NCBI GenBank assembly: GCA_949317995.1 | Contig: OX439039.1 | Location: forward strand, 18,281,282-18,345,281 | Origin: Acholoe squamosa | Lineage: Eukaryota; Annelida; Polychaeta; Phyllodocida; Polynoidae | Direction of reading: 5' to 3' | Length of the DNA stretch: 64,000 nucleotides | Shown here: positions 50,076 to 60,242 of the stretch, one piece after another | Numbering within the stretch: the stretch's first letter is position 1 | Layout of the letters: each line of letters starts with the position of its first letter | The notes under the pieces: generated by a model | Told to the model about the DNA's origin: nothing | Database searches by the model: none | What the model saw: the letters and a program-made list of their open reading frames with translations, nothing else | Position numbers and translations under genes: made by a program

Positions 50076-51876
50076 GTGTATACTAGTAATTACTACCGGG
50101 ACTTACTAGTTTCTTCAACACGTTTACACATTCCTGCTATCTAGTTTTTCGTTCACTTCTCCTTTGTCTTCCTGTCTTTGTTACATGCCGGGTTACATGC
50201 TTGTAAACTGATGTTCTTGAGAACTGAAGACCTAGCTCACACCCTCTATGTTATTGTATTATTACAATGAGGCTCACACCCAGAACCCTTTTTTATACTG
50301 AGACAAACAACAACAGCAAATTGACAGCAGGCCTTGACAGTAGAGTGCGAAAAGCGATAGGTGTCAATGTCAAGGACGGTTTTCTGAGGATCCTCCCTGT
50401 TTATTGTTGTCAAGGAGACGGGAGTCACCTTCCCCCAACCTGAGCCCCTTGTTTAGTAAATAAAGGATCCACAGAGTGACCTGAGCTTCTCTTTGTTACC
50501 CTCTCATGGCAGCATAGATTTTATGTCAAGGCAGCTTTAGCGATTACTAGTAACTCGCCCCTTCTACATTCACACCATGATGATGTCCTTATCCATTGGC
50601 TGATGACTTGCTAAAGGGGTTGAATAGCTACAGAGACGCTCGTCCAACAAGTTTAATAATTACTAGTGAAATATTGGTGCCTCATGTTCAAAAACACAAA
50701 TATTTAAGGCAACATTTGACCCTCAAAGGATTAGTAAATATGGGATCCAGAGGGTGCCGTGAGCTTGATGAACCTCCATAGGATCCTACCTGGCCTCACT
50801 CAACACCCCTGGGAGGGCCCTGCCCTGGGAGGATCGCCTCTCATAGGCAGAGCATAAAAAAGATGACAGGGATACTTTTAGTTATTCTTGGACAACAGAA
50901 TTGGGCTGCTTCATGTAATACAGTGAGGAAGTCTGCGGCTAGTTTGAGAGAGAATTCATGAAGGTCATGAAGATTTGCACGAAGACTTAAGGCGTCATGT
51001 GTGTCTTGCTGATTGAACCATCACAGCACTGATGCATGATGCTGGCATCATCATGCTTGAAGATAGCCACTGGCGAATATCTGTACAGATCAGGACAGAA
51101 GGGAGCAGAGGGCATCAGAACATTTTGCTGCTCCTAAAGGGCCTAATATACTGGATGACCTCAGGGTGGGTAACTGGAGAGGACCCTGTGCCGTCTTGTT
51201 TAATAAACTGGGCCTCGCTTCAAGTGTCTCATAACCATTGACATTTACAGAGGTCATTTCATGAGACTGATCCCTGTTCTTACCTCATGTGGGTGCTTCC
51301 TCGGACACACCTGATGCCACTTAGTCTGAATGGACCAATGATTAAAGACTTTGAAGACTCAGTACCGCAACATCCATCTATAAGTCATGGTCCGATTAAA
51401 AATTCAGAAGGATTTATGAATGAGGGTCTGATGGAGGAATTTCCTCTAGGCAAAAAAGTAAATATCCTGAAAAGTAAGCACTTTATACTAAGGATAATAT
51501 TTTGCCCCCCCCCCCCCAATATAAGTCAGAAGATACTACACGTATAACCCCCTCCGGTACCGATCCTTTAATACATGGTCCCTGCCTTACGAACACAAGA
51601 CAAGGCAGGCTCCTGCCTCCCCCACCTGACCATAGACTACTGTGTATATATGACAAGGAGCCAACAAGGAAAGAAGCAGAGATGAACCGTGATATGCCCA
51701 AGATGGAACCATCGTTATATATTATGTGCCCATGCTAGCAGTAGCCGAAAATAATTCTCATAGGTGCTTCCATGTGATACTCTTTCTGTTTGCCTGCCTT
51801 ATCACAAGGAGGTATTCAAGATAGACTTTAGGTGGGTGGCTCTTTAGGTTGTATATCTCTGTTCCACCTGCTGTTG

Positions 51877-51880
<4 letters not shown>
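50076..51880. other. intergenic DNA
   Basis: Nothing supportable; a C-run lies near 51505-51517. Confidence 0.5.
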
Positions 51881-51956
<76 letters not shown>

Positions 51957-51970
51957 TTCTCTCTCTTTCT
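51881..51970. repeat. (CT)n microsatellite
   Basis: About 34 CT units followed by CTAT and CTTT variants. Confidence 0.97.
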
Positions 51971-52342
51971 TTCTCTCTCCAGTCTCTTCCTGATTTTCTT
52001 TTCGACCTATCTTGAGTATTTCTCTATAATTGTTATGCATATCTATTTGCTGGCTGTCCTGGGCAAGTCTTATCAGCAGTGATCTCCACAAAACACAAAG
52101 CTGCCTCCATACCTCTTCTATGCTCCTTGTAGCTGCTCTGTGATGGCGATCCCTGAGCTGCTCATCTCCCCCTGAGCTGCTCCCTTTGTTGTTGTAGGAG
52201 ACCATCACCAGCGGCCTACAGTCTCATGTAGGTCAGCCTTTGTAATGTGGATATGTCTGTGGGGGAAACACTATAAAGGAACCATCCCCACTATTCTACC
52301 TCATCTCCCTACCTCCCTCTGTCACTCTGCTCACATCAAGGC
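51971..52342. other. intergenic DNA with two GAGCTGCTC palindromes
   Basis: No gene. TGAGCTGCTC occurs at 52154 and 52173, only 19 bp apart. Confidence 0.5.
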
Positions 52343-53147
52343 CAAAAAGAAGGTTTGTTTCCAGTTGCCCGACCAACCCTAGCAAAACTACCGATTCCTT
52401 TTTTCCTTTTTTACTTTTTGTGACAGGACCATAGTAACAGTACCAATAGAGGTACAAAAATGGCAATCCGCTCATTATGGCCACGTCATTCATTGCCAGG
52501 TGGGGGGGTTGTTAGATATAGGGGGGCGGGTCATATAAAAAAGAGCCCCTTGGTGGTGGGCCAAAACTTAATAAACCTTCATACTGTGGGCAGGGGGGTC
52601 AAAACTAAATATGGGCAATTCAAATACCCATCATGACATGTTATTCCACGCGTGTATCTGATTTTTGGGGGGTCATTTTACAAAATCAGTTCTTAGTGGG
52701 GCGATGTCGCGACCATTTTTGTAATAGTGGGAGGGGGGGGCGAAAAAAAATCTGCCGGTCCAGCAAAATCGTGCGGATGCCCAAAATCTTTTATGCCCCT
52801 GCCCTAGGAAGCAGTCATTTTTTATTAGTAGCACACAGACTTTATTTTGCTAAAAAGGGACTAAACCTTTTATGCCTTCAGGAGGTGTCCAAAATCATTA
52901 GCCACCCATCAAACCCAGCTCCCATTCTGTTGATGAATAACAACCACTCCCTAATATATTGTCGGACTATTGTGGCCACATATCCTCTCATATTCACCTT
53001 GAAGTTATGTTTCTTTTGATATATAACATACCTATATTGGACAGGAGGAAGACTCCTCTCCCCCCCCCCTCCCCCCCAAAAAAAAAACATCCGACCTACT
53101 GACCCTAGCTATTTAGTTCATGTAACTGGAAACACACCTTCTTTTTG
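52343..53147. mobile_element. about 805-bp MITE (family M1), larger relative of 35387-35652
   Basis: The left end CCAAAAAGAAGGTTTGTTTC continues CAGTTGCCCGACCAACCCTAG. The right end, inverted, reads GCAAAAAGAAGGTGTGTTTC and continues CAGTTACATG...CTAGGGTCAGTAGGTCGG. The shared GTGTTTCCAGT and GGTCGG words tie it to the 35.4-kb element. The interior is G-run rich and non-coding. Target duplication not evident, so borders are accurate to a few bases only. Confidence 0.75.
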
Positions 53148-53336
53148 CCCAACCTCCCAAACACCTCCTGTGCCCATACCTCCCTGTTATCCCCTTTCTC
53201 TCATCCCCCTGGCTTACTCCCCTTGTTCCTGCCCCCCTTTGCATTTCCCTTGCTCTCCGTCTGTCTGTCTGGCTTGCTCTCTTCTGTTATTTGCTCATCC
53301 TTTGTCCTCCAGGCCCCTCTCTCTATCACCTTTGCA

Positions 53337-53446
53337 GCTGTCTGTCTGTCTGTCTCTGTGTGTCTGTCTGTCTCTCTCTCTCTCTTTCTCTCTCTCTCTC
53401 ACTCACTCACTCACTCACTCACTCACTCACTCTCTCTCTCTCCCCT
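53337..53446. repeat. compound (CTGT)n(CT)n(CACT)n microsatellite
   Basis: Three successive repeat types: CTGT/CTCTGTGTGT, then CT, then about 8 CACT/ACTC units. Overlapping frames of 80-112 codons are artefacts of the repeat. Confidence 0.95.
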
Positions 53447-55656
53447 TCTTTGCCTTTGTACATGTACCGGGATAAGTCCGTAGGGGGCAGTGTGAGTTGG
53501 TCTGAAATCAGCAGTGGTTCTGTGAGCAGCTCTGTGTGAACTTCTGTAACCAAAGAGCTGCTCACCTGATACTTCATGCACAAAGGCTGACTTAAACTGA
53601 CAGCTAGAGGGTCTTCCACATCGTCCTTTGTTGGTATCTACAAAACTGCCCCCTGATAACAGCCACCATTAACCCTTGAAGAACAGTGTGATACACCAAG
53701 GCATTCTGCCCATTTGCCATTTCGAGATATAAGCTGTGGCTCTTCTATAAGGATCTTTTATCAGATCTGCATTGCCACATTGTGCTTGTCCCGGGGTTCT
53801 TCATCACTCCAGAATCGTGCATTAATGCGGCAGGCCTGAATAAGTTACCAATGCTGCAGCCATGCATCAATCTCCTAAAATGCAGCCTCCTTTGGTTAAA
53901 AGGTTAGTGCTGACAGGTGACCTACAGGTAGCCATGCTCTCACACTGACCTCGTGACCTCACCATGGCCAGGCGTTAATGAGCGGACAATGGCTGCCGTC
54001 TGGGAATGGTGTGTGTGTGTGTGTGTGGGGGGGGGGTGAATGAGGAGGGTGGGTAGGTAGGAGTGGGGGGGGGGCAGCTTACCTGTGACAAGGAAACCTG
54101 ATATTGGCGGCTGCTGACCAGTATCCAGGGAACAATGCACACTCACAGACCAAGGAGGTGGGTGTGGCCAATGTGTGTTCAGAGGAGGGTGCAGGGAGTG
54201 GAAATGAAGTGATGGAAGGCAGGGGAAAGAGTGGACGCAGGTAGGGGATGAAAACACATGTAGATGGAGGCGATGAGAGGGGGGGGGGTGAAGAGTGGAG
54301 GGGGCAATAGGTGTTCAAAATTCAGAGCATGGATCGAGGGAGACATTGTGCCAAGAAAAAGGAAGGGAAGCAAAGATGAGTTGGTGTGTGGAGCGAGTGA
54401 GGGAAGTAGAAGAGGAGGAATTAGGGGGTTATATTATATCTACTACATCCCCATTCGTCTCACTCACCCCTTCCTCCCCCTCCTCCCTCCTTTCAGCTCT
54501 GGCTAGCTATCTCTAGTTACCCCTCTCAATCGGATCTCCTCACTCACTCCCTTCGTCACATCACTCCTTCACTCTATTCCTCCCTCCCATTGCCCCTTCC
54601 TACCTTCCATCCTTCCCCTCCCTCTGCCTCCTGCTGACCCTGGACTCTGTCCTCCTGTGACTCACGGCACCTCCAGGTGATCACTTCCTGCCGACATTAA
54701 CGGGTCCGTTTTCTAATTACGTCTCTCTTATTAAGCCCTAGACCCCCGTGTCCTCCCAGTGGGGGCCGGGGACAAGAGGGGGTCAGAGGAAGCTGGGACA
54801 AAAGTGTAGAGAGAGGGGCTAAGAAAGGGGGTGGGGATGAAGGAGGAGACATGGTGGGTGTGAATGTGTGAGTAGGGGGTACAGGGATTAGAGCAACATG
54901 TTGTATTAGATCTTGGAGTGCAGCTACGGGTCGGCAATTGAGAGGGCATCAGCATGGGGCGGGAATCGAGAGGCTGGAATGGGAAGTAGATTTGAGTACA
55001 TTTTCAAAGGTAGGAGTACACATAATTTTGGATGAGTCTTTTTTATTAAGTTGATCAACGTATTTTCAACATTGCTTCAAAAATGTGTCCACCGTTTGAA
55101 TAATCCCAATTGTCATTTTTATTCACGATGGACCTACGGAATGGTGTCAAGTAACTTCGGTGACGACATGCTTCATGGAGCAGGTGGGAGCAGCTCAGTA
55201 TCACACTAGCTCATCACGTCGTCCGACTGTGTGCCTAGCACACTCTCCTCTCTTTAGGGGCCGCGTGACCCCATAGACCCCCTGAAAATGGGCCTGACTA
55301 TGACTCTTACCTATGGGAAATTTGGCATGAGACCATGACTGTGCCCCCCCCCCGACCATCCCTTCTGGATCCGTCCCTGATCTCTCCCTCCATCGATTCA
55401 GTATTCCCAACCTCTTCTGTCCGTCCTCTCTCCCGTCTTTCAGTCCCATTCCTGCAACCATGCTCCTTGAATGTCTTTCTTTCCACCCCTCTCCATCATC
55501 ACCTGGATCCATCCTTCAAGGTTGCATACCGCCGTCCCACTTTCCCGTCCAACATATTATAGGGCCTGGAGGTCTCGTGCCGGCTTCAAATGTTCATCAC
55601 CATCATCACTATCTTCCCTGTGTTCCTTCCTCCTTCTGACGTCCTTCCTGCCCCTA
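53447..55656. other. intergenic DNA with (TG)n and G-runs
   Basis: No gene. A (TG)n tract at about 54009-54027 runs into a G-run, with another G-run near 54066-54073. The sequence is purine-rich from 54.2 to 54.4 kb and pyrimidine-rich from 54.45 to 54.66 kb. Confidence 0.5.
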
Positions 55657-55658
55657 CT

Positions 55659-55847
55659 CTGTCTGTCTGTCTGGCTGTCTGTCTGTCTCTGGCTGTCTGT
55701 CTGTCTCTGGCTGTCTGTCTGTCTCTGGCTGTCTGTCTCTGGCTGTCTGTCTCTGTCTGTCTGTCTGTCTGGCTGTCTCTGTCTCTCTGTCTCTCTCCCT
55801 GTCTCTGTCTGTCTCTGTCTCTGTCTCTGTCTCTCTCTCTGTCTCTG

Positions 55848-55922
<75 letters not shown>
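55659..55922. repeat. large (CTGT)n / (CTGTCT)n / (CT)n microsatellite
   Basis: About 260 bp grading from CTGT and TCTCTGGCTG units through CTCTGT units to a pure CT run. It generates the longest spurious frames in the window (55471-56076 plus, 55557-55934 minus). Confidence 0.97.
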
Positions 55923-55925
<3 letters not shown>

Positions 55926-57661
55926 CGGCCCCATTGTCAGAAGGTCTTACCGCTGGACAGAGGGAAGAGGGGATGATTGGGTGAGTAGGGGAAGGGATTC
56001 TAAGGAAAAAGTGAGATGGGGGCCTTTGTCTCTCAGGTCATGCTCAAAAATCTTCGTCCACCCAATGAAAATTTAATGCATTCAAATTTTCTACACTGCC
56101 CAATAAGGGGGGCGTGGGTACTCAGTCTAAATCAACTGGGGTACCGGCAGTGGAAATATTCGTCTGATCCAAATGCTACCAAGATATTTCTAAATATTAT
56201 TAGATTGACACTGTTTAGAAGTAAACCCCTGGCCTTGATCCGACACAACTTTGAAAACCCGTACTGAAATATACAATCTATGGAACCCCCGTCAGTATTT
56301 TCACATCGACATACCATCAGACTTACCACTATGTAACCTACAATATTCAGGCAGTGCATTCAGGCAGGCAGTAGAGTAAGGGCTGGTAGGCTGATGCATA
56401 TGGAAGCAGTGAAGGGCCACACCACAAAATAACATGCACTTCAAAATCAGCATGACTTTCTTACAACCACCAAGATGAAGTTTAAAAAAATATTGCTGTC
56501 AACATGAAATTTTCCAACGTCAACTGTTAAGTTCGAAAAAAAATCTGCCGTCAACTGTCAACTTGACAGGTGACAGGGGAAAATATCATATTGACAGAAG
56601 ATTTTTTTTTTATCTACTTTGACAGTTGACAGGTGAATCTTCAGGTTTGACAGTAGTTTTTTTATGTTCCATTTTATATTGATTCCATATTGGAGATAAA
56701 AAAAGTTTAAGTTGAATTTTTTCAAGGTGTGGCCCTCTATGGCTTCCGTAGATGCAGGGCTTGGTGTGCCTATGTCATTACTAATTCACCATCAGCACAA
56801 AACAATGTTGGTAGGAAGGATGAATGTTTGATTGGTAATTAGCGGCATCCTTTATTGAAGGTGGCACCTTGACAGCCTACGCCATATGGCACCATCATGT
56901 ATGGATGCTGCTCTCATGGCAAGGAAGTAAGGGATGGAGGGTGGGTGGAGGGATGGAGGGGATAGTGGCAAAAAGCAGAGCCATTTCTATGGCATCTTTC
57001 TGATCTTTTCCCTACAAAAGCTACATGGGTAGACATGAAAAGGCTGTTTTCTGTTGAGTGAGATGGTGATTTAATTATAACCCATGGTGATGGTGTGACT
57101 GGTCTCAGATATGTGGTTCATTAGCTCCTCCCATACATTAGATCAGGATAGTTAAGGACTGAAACACATGAATCAAGCAGTAGATGTCTGAGGCTTGTAA
57201 ACACTATCAGATCTCATGTAAATATATTATACTTGCAATGGTCGTATCATTTTACAACAATGATCATACATGAATTAATTCTAGCTATTTACCTTAAATA
57301 TTTACCATCCCATTTCAGCATGAGAGAAGAAAGGGACAGTAAAGTCTAACAGATCTATACATACTGCAAGAAACCCAAGCCTAATGAAATACATTTGCCC
57401 TTATAGCTTTCCAGACATTCACTCTATCCAATGCTGATGGCTTCCCCAGCACAAACATCTATAAGTGTGACTTTGTACCTACACACTTTTACTTTATATA
57501 CTGCATCAGATCTCTCCTTTTAGACCATCCTTGGACCGGGGTTATCAACATCATTAAGGAAAAGCGCACACTCTAAAGTCTCTCACTGCTCCCAATATAA
57601 AACACCCCTACCTGTCTACCTCTATACATACTCCAACCCCTAACACATTTTCACGGTAGAT

Positions 57662-57662
<1 letters not shown>
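55923..57662. other. intergenic DNA
   Basis: No gene supported. Contains the TGACAG-rich patch listed separately. Confidence 0.5.
56510..56670. repeat. inverted TTGACAG / CTGTCAA patch
   Basis: GTCAACTGTCAACTTGACAG near 56552 and TTTGACAGTTGACAGGTGAA near 56617 form inverted and direct repeats flanked by poly-A/poly-T tracts, giving an imperfect foldback. No further identity. Confidence 0.5.

Positions 57663-57726
<64 letters not shown>
57663..57726. repeat. (CT)16(AT)16 compound microsatellite
   Basis: A CT run switches to an AT run that leads directly into the 5' end of the retrotransposon (TATGGGACTATATAC). Confidence 0.95.
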
Positions 57727-57728
<2 letters not shown>

Positions 57729-57940
57729 GACTATATACACCCGTGTATATATATATAATTAATATGTACAGCGGTTGGAACTATTTTCTCCTCCAGGGCG
57801 CCCCTTAATATGTATAACGTCATAGTAAACAAAAGCGCCTATATAAGCCTCGGGATCCAAATTAACCGTCAGTTGGCGAATATCCTTCGAGCGGCACACA
57901 TCACGCTGGGTGGTGCTGGAAATTTTAACTTTATTCTTTG
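57723..57940 (+). repeat. retrotransposon repeat A1 with promoter
   Basis: Homologous to A2 (58933-59151, minus strand) from TATGGGACTATATAC to GGTGGTGCTGGAAATTTTAA. CTATATAAGC near 57838-57847 is a TATA box shared with A2 (GTATATAAGC). Transcription would start about 30 bp downstream, ahead of the Gag start. Confidence 0.85.
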
Positions 57941-57974
57941 TTTTTTCGTATACTACAGTATAATACCCTGCAAT

Positions 57975-58634
57975 ATGGGTAGGAAATCGACGGGTGGTGC
58001 TAATGCCAAGCCTGGTACTAAGAAAACTACAAAGAATACGAGGAGTAAGGCCAACTCTAGGACTTCGAGCAGCTCTGATCCAAATATGGTTGACCCGGTG
58101 TCACCTACCCCAAAAGCTTCAGGAGTTAATTTGGGCTTATCTGCTGACCAGACGTTCATCAATCTAGAGGAAAGGACTACGGTAATGGAGGACCAGCTTG
58201 CTGATATCAAAGATCTTCTCGAGACCATAGCAGCTAAACAGAGCAATCCGGTAAAAGGGGCGTGTCGAGCGGACTCACGTGGTGGTATTTTGACGCAGGA
58301 TTCCAAAGGCGCTGTAACCAAGCAACGGGGGAGACGTAGGCAGCGCTCGCCTAGTGACCGGGGAGGCCATGACGACAGGAATCCAAGATGGTGACAGGAC
58401 CGTTCTCCTTCGTCGGATTCGGATAAAGATTCATCATTTTCAAGGAGTTCCTCTACTGATACTACCCATTCTACACGGAAAAGACATCGGGGTGAGTTCG
58501 ATCAGAAGAATTATCTAGAGAAAAATTCCAAGATTGATTGTATTGAACAGTTAATGCTGGTGAATGTACATCTTGCTAAAGACAAGTGTGAGGAAGGCGA
58601 GGATATTTTCCATTTGCTTGGCCATCTTGAAATG

Positions 58635-58636
<2 letters not shown>
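57975..58636 (+). pseudogene. Gag N-terminal half of the tyrosine-recombinase retrotransposon
   Basis: I place the start at ATG 57975 (MGRKSTGGANAKPG), downstream of the TATA box, rather than at 57810 inside repeat A1. The product is basic and low-complexity (KKTTKNTRSKANSRTSSSSD), then has a coiled-coil-like stretch (FINLEERTTVMEDQLADIKD), then an Arg/Ser-rich region (RGRRRQRSPSDRGGHDDR). An in-frame TGA at 58392-58394 interrupts it; the same frame continues open (RSPSSDSDKDSSFSRSSSTD ... EEGEDIFHLLGHLEM) until it runs into a (TA)n tract at 58637. Gag would package the RNA. The zinc-knuckle C-half lies on the other strand at 62138-62490. Confidence 0.75.

Positions 58637-58688
<52 letters not shown>
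58637..58688. repeat. (TA)n microsatellite at the junction of the two retrotransposon halves
   Basis: A TA run with one CATA interruption separates the truncated plus-strand Gag from repeat B2 of the minus-strand half. It marks the candidate inversion or misassembly breakpoint. Confidence 0.95.
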
Positions 58689-58689
58689 A

Positions 58690-58840
58690 GTTAATGTGCT
58701 GATCCGTAGTACCGGTAATAATAATAACTACATCGTTATATTAATAGACAAGTTATAATAATAATATGGAATAATAAAGAAGACATTGGGTTTGGTGAGA
58801 ATTGATTTTGTCAATACCAATCCTATACATGCCTTTATTA
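58690..58840 (-). repeat. retrotransposon repeat B2
   Basis: Nearly identical to B1 (59152-59293) and in the same orientation: GGCATGTATAGGATTGGTAT at its minus-strand start and GATCAGCACATTAACTTA at its end, with 2-3 substitutions (ACCGGT versus ACCCGT; ACGATG versus ACAATG). An AATAAA lies just before it on the minus strand, consistent with transcript 3'-end formation. Confidence 0.9.
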
Positions 58841-58932
58841 AAATAAGACAATAAATTACAATATATTACAATAATAGCAATATATAGAATAACAATATAA
58901 TACAATAAATAGTAAATACAGATAATACAATA

Positions 58933-59151
58933 TCACAGTAAAGTTTAAAATTTCCAGCACCACCCAGCGTGGTGTATGCTGTCCGCGTACATGAAGCCAA
59001 TTGACCGTTGGTTCAACTGCTGGAGCTTATATACTGGAGGAGAATGTTATGTGTGACGTCATAGAAAATCATGCGCACAGACAAGTAGTGCCAAAACGTA
59101 TCACTCATTAATTATATATATATACCTAGGAGTATATAGTTCCATAAGTTA
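58933..59151 (-). repeat. retrotransposon repeat A2
   Basis: Minus-strand counterpart of A1, carrying the same TATA region and the CACGCTGGGTGGTGCTGGAA word. It is more diverged from A1 than B1 is from B2. The 58841-58932 interval is AT-rich and unique. Confidence 0.85.
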
Positions 59152-59293
59152 ATGTGCTGATCCGTAGTACGGGTAATAATAATAACTACATTGTTATATT
59201 AATAGACAAGTTATAATAATAATATGGAATAATAAAGAAGACATTGGGTTTGGTGAGAATTGATTTTGTCAATACCAATCCTATACATGCCAA
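59152..59293 (-). repeat. retrotransposon repeat B1
   Basis: Follows the recombinase stop by about 40 bp on the minus strand and matches B2. Together with A2 it forms the B1-A2-B2 3' terminus typical of split-direct-repeat DIRS-order elements. Confidence 0.9.
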
Positions 59294-59333
59294 CAACCGC
59301 CAAACACAATGTAACACATTCCATAGTATAACA

Positions 59334-60242
59334 CTAAAACATTACATCCAAAGCTAGCAAACTATCCTTTGAATCATGTAGATATTTAAAAATGGCATTA
59401 GACTTCCAGTTTGCTCGTCTCATAATATCCTGAACACTTAAACCTGCATTTCTTAGAAGGGTAGCACCACCGTGCCTAAGTGAATGGGTTGAAACTTTAA
59501 CAGGCAAACCACATTGTAAGACAATAGACTTTAACCTCATATTCACATAGTTATATTGCAGCGGTCTAGATTGAAAAGAAAATAGAAACCTGCTATGCTT
59601 ACAGGCTCTCACACACATGTTAATATACCTAGCCGGGCACAAATCAGAACTATCATCTCTCTTTAGATACACAACATATGGAGACTTGCCAAACTGGTCT
59701 GTCTTAGAAGAAATAACCTTGATCTTGATACAATCAGAAGACACTTTAACATCCCTTTTCAAAAAGTTATGGGGGGACTGGACTACATGTCCAACCCTGA
59801 AAACACCTCTGTAGCATAATAATATAGCAGACCAAAATACCACATCTTCCACGAGATTAAAATCAAGTTTTGATTTAATTTGAACCATATCTGTAGGACT
59901 TAGAGGATAGGTTGTACTACCAGACCTCTTACATAGTCTCTCTATCCCATCAAGTGTCTTCCTAACCACAAAATTATTACTATAATCCATATAACCTTTT
60001 AATTTCTGATAATACCATACAGCAGATAAATAGTTCCTGACCGAAATGGGTTTCATAAAATCAGACAGGTATACACAATACAAAGAAGCTTGAGAAGGAG
60101 AACACGGAAAAAGGTTAAAATTAAATTTTACAAAATTTCTTGTACCTACTAAGTTGCTGTTTACGAGTTTTATGAGTGGAATCAGCCACACCCCTATACA
60201 AGAATTTTTTCCTTCTCCTCTCCAACTCCTTGAGGTCTGCAA
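59334..60242 (-). CDS. tyrosine recombinase of Ngaro-like retrotransposon (intact catalytic set)
   Basis: 302-codon frame. The core-binding region (KPISVRNYLSAVWYYQKLKG, about 64-83) is followed by the catalytic domain. Visible residues are R149 (VFRVGH), K180 (SSKTDQ), H253 and R256 (STHSLRHGG), W279 (RRANWKS) and nucleophile Y287 (IFKYLHDS). This set is the lambda-integrase/XerD-type active site, which in DIRS-order elements inserts circular cDNA without target duplication. The true N-terminus is uncertain: the frame overlaps the end of the RNase H frame in another phase, so the first about 30 residues are probably not native and the protein may be made as part of a frameshifted polyprotein. 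The recombinase domain itself shows no stop or missing residue. Confidence 0.9.
   Translation of the reverse strand: MQTSRSWRGEGKNSCIGVWLIPLIKLVNSNLVGTRNFVKFNFNLFPCSPSQASLYCVYLSDFMKPISVRNYLSAVWYYQKLKGYMDYSNNFVVRKTLDGIERLCKRSGSTTYPLSPTDMVQIKSKLDFNLVEDVVFWSAILLCYRGVFRVGHVVQSPHNFLKRDVKVSSDCIKIKVISSKTDQFGKSPYVVYLKRDDSSDLCPARYINMCVRACKHSRFLFSFQSRPLQYNYVNMRLKSIVLQCGLPVKVSTHSLRHGGATLLRNAGLSVQDIMRRANWKSNAIFKYLHDSKDSLLALDVMF

Noticed and set aside
49808-50109. Two overlapping 92-96 codon frames
   Set aside because: Leu/Ser/Cys/Val-rich translations of a pyrimidine microsatellite.
53145-53539. Frames of 82-112 codons
   Set aside because: Same reason: a compound CTGT/CT/CACT repeat.
55471-56076. 201-codon frame and a 125-codon antisense frame
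   Set aside because: Produced by the (CTGT)n/(CT)n microsatellite, which lacks stops in some frames.
57953-58321. 122-codon minus-strand frame
   Set aside because: Antisense shadow of the plus-strand Gag N-half, which has the promoter and start context.
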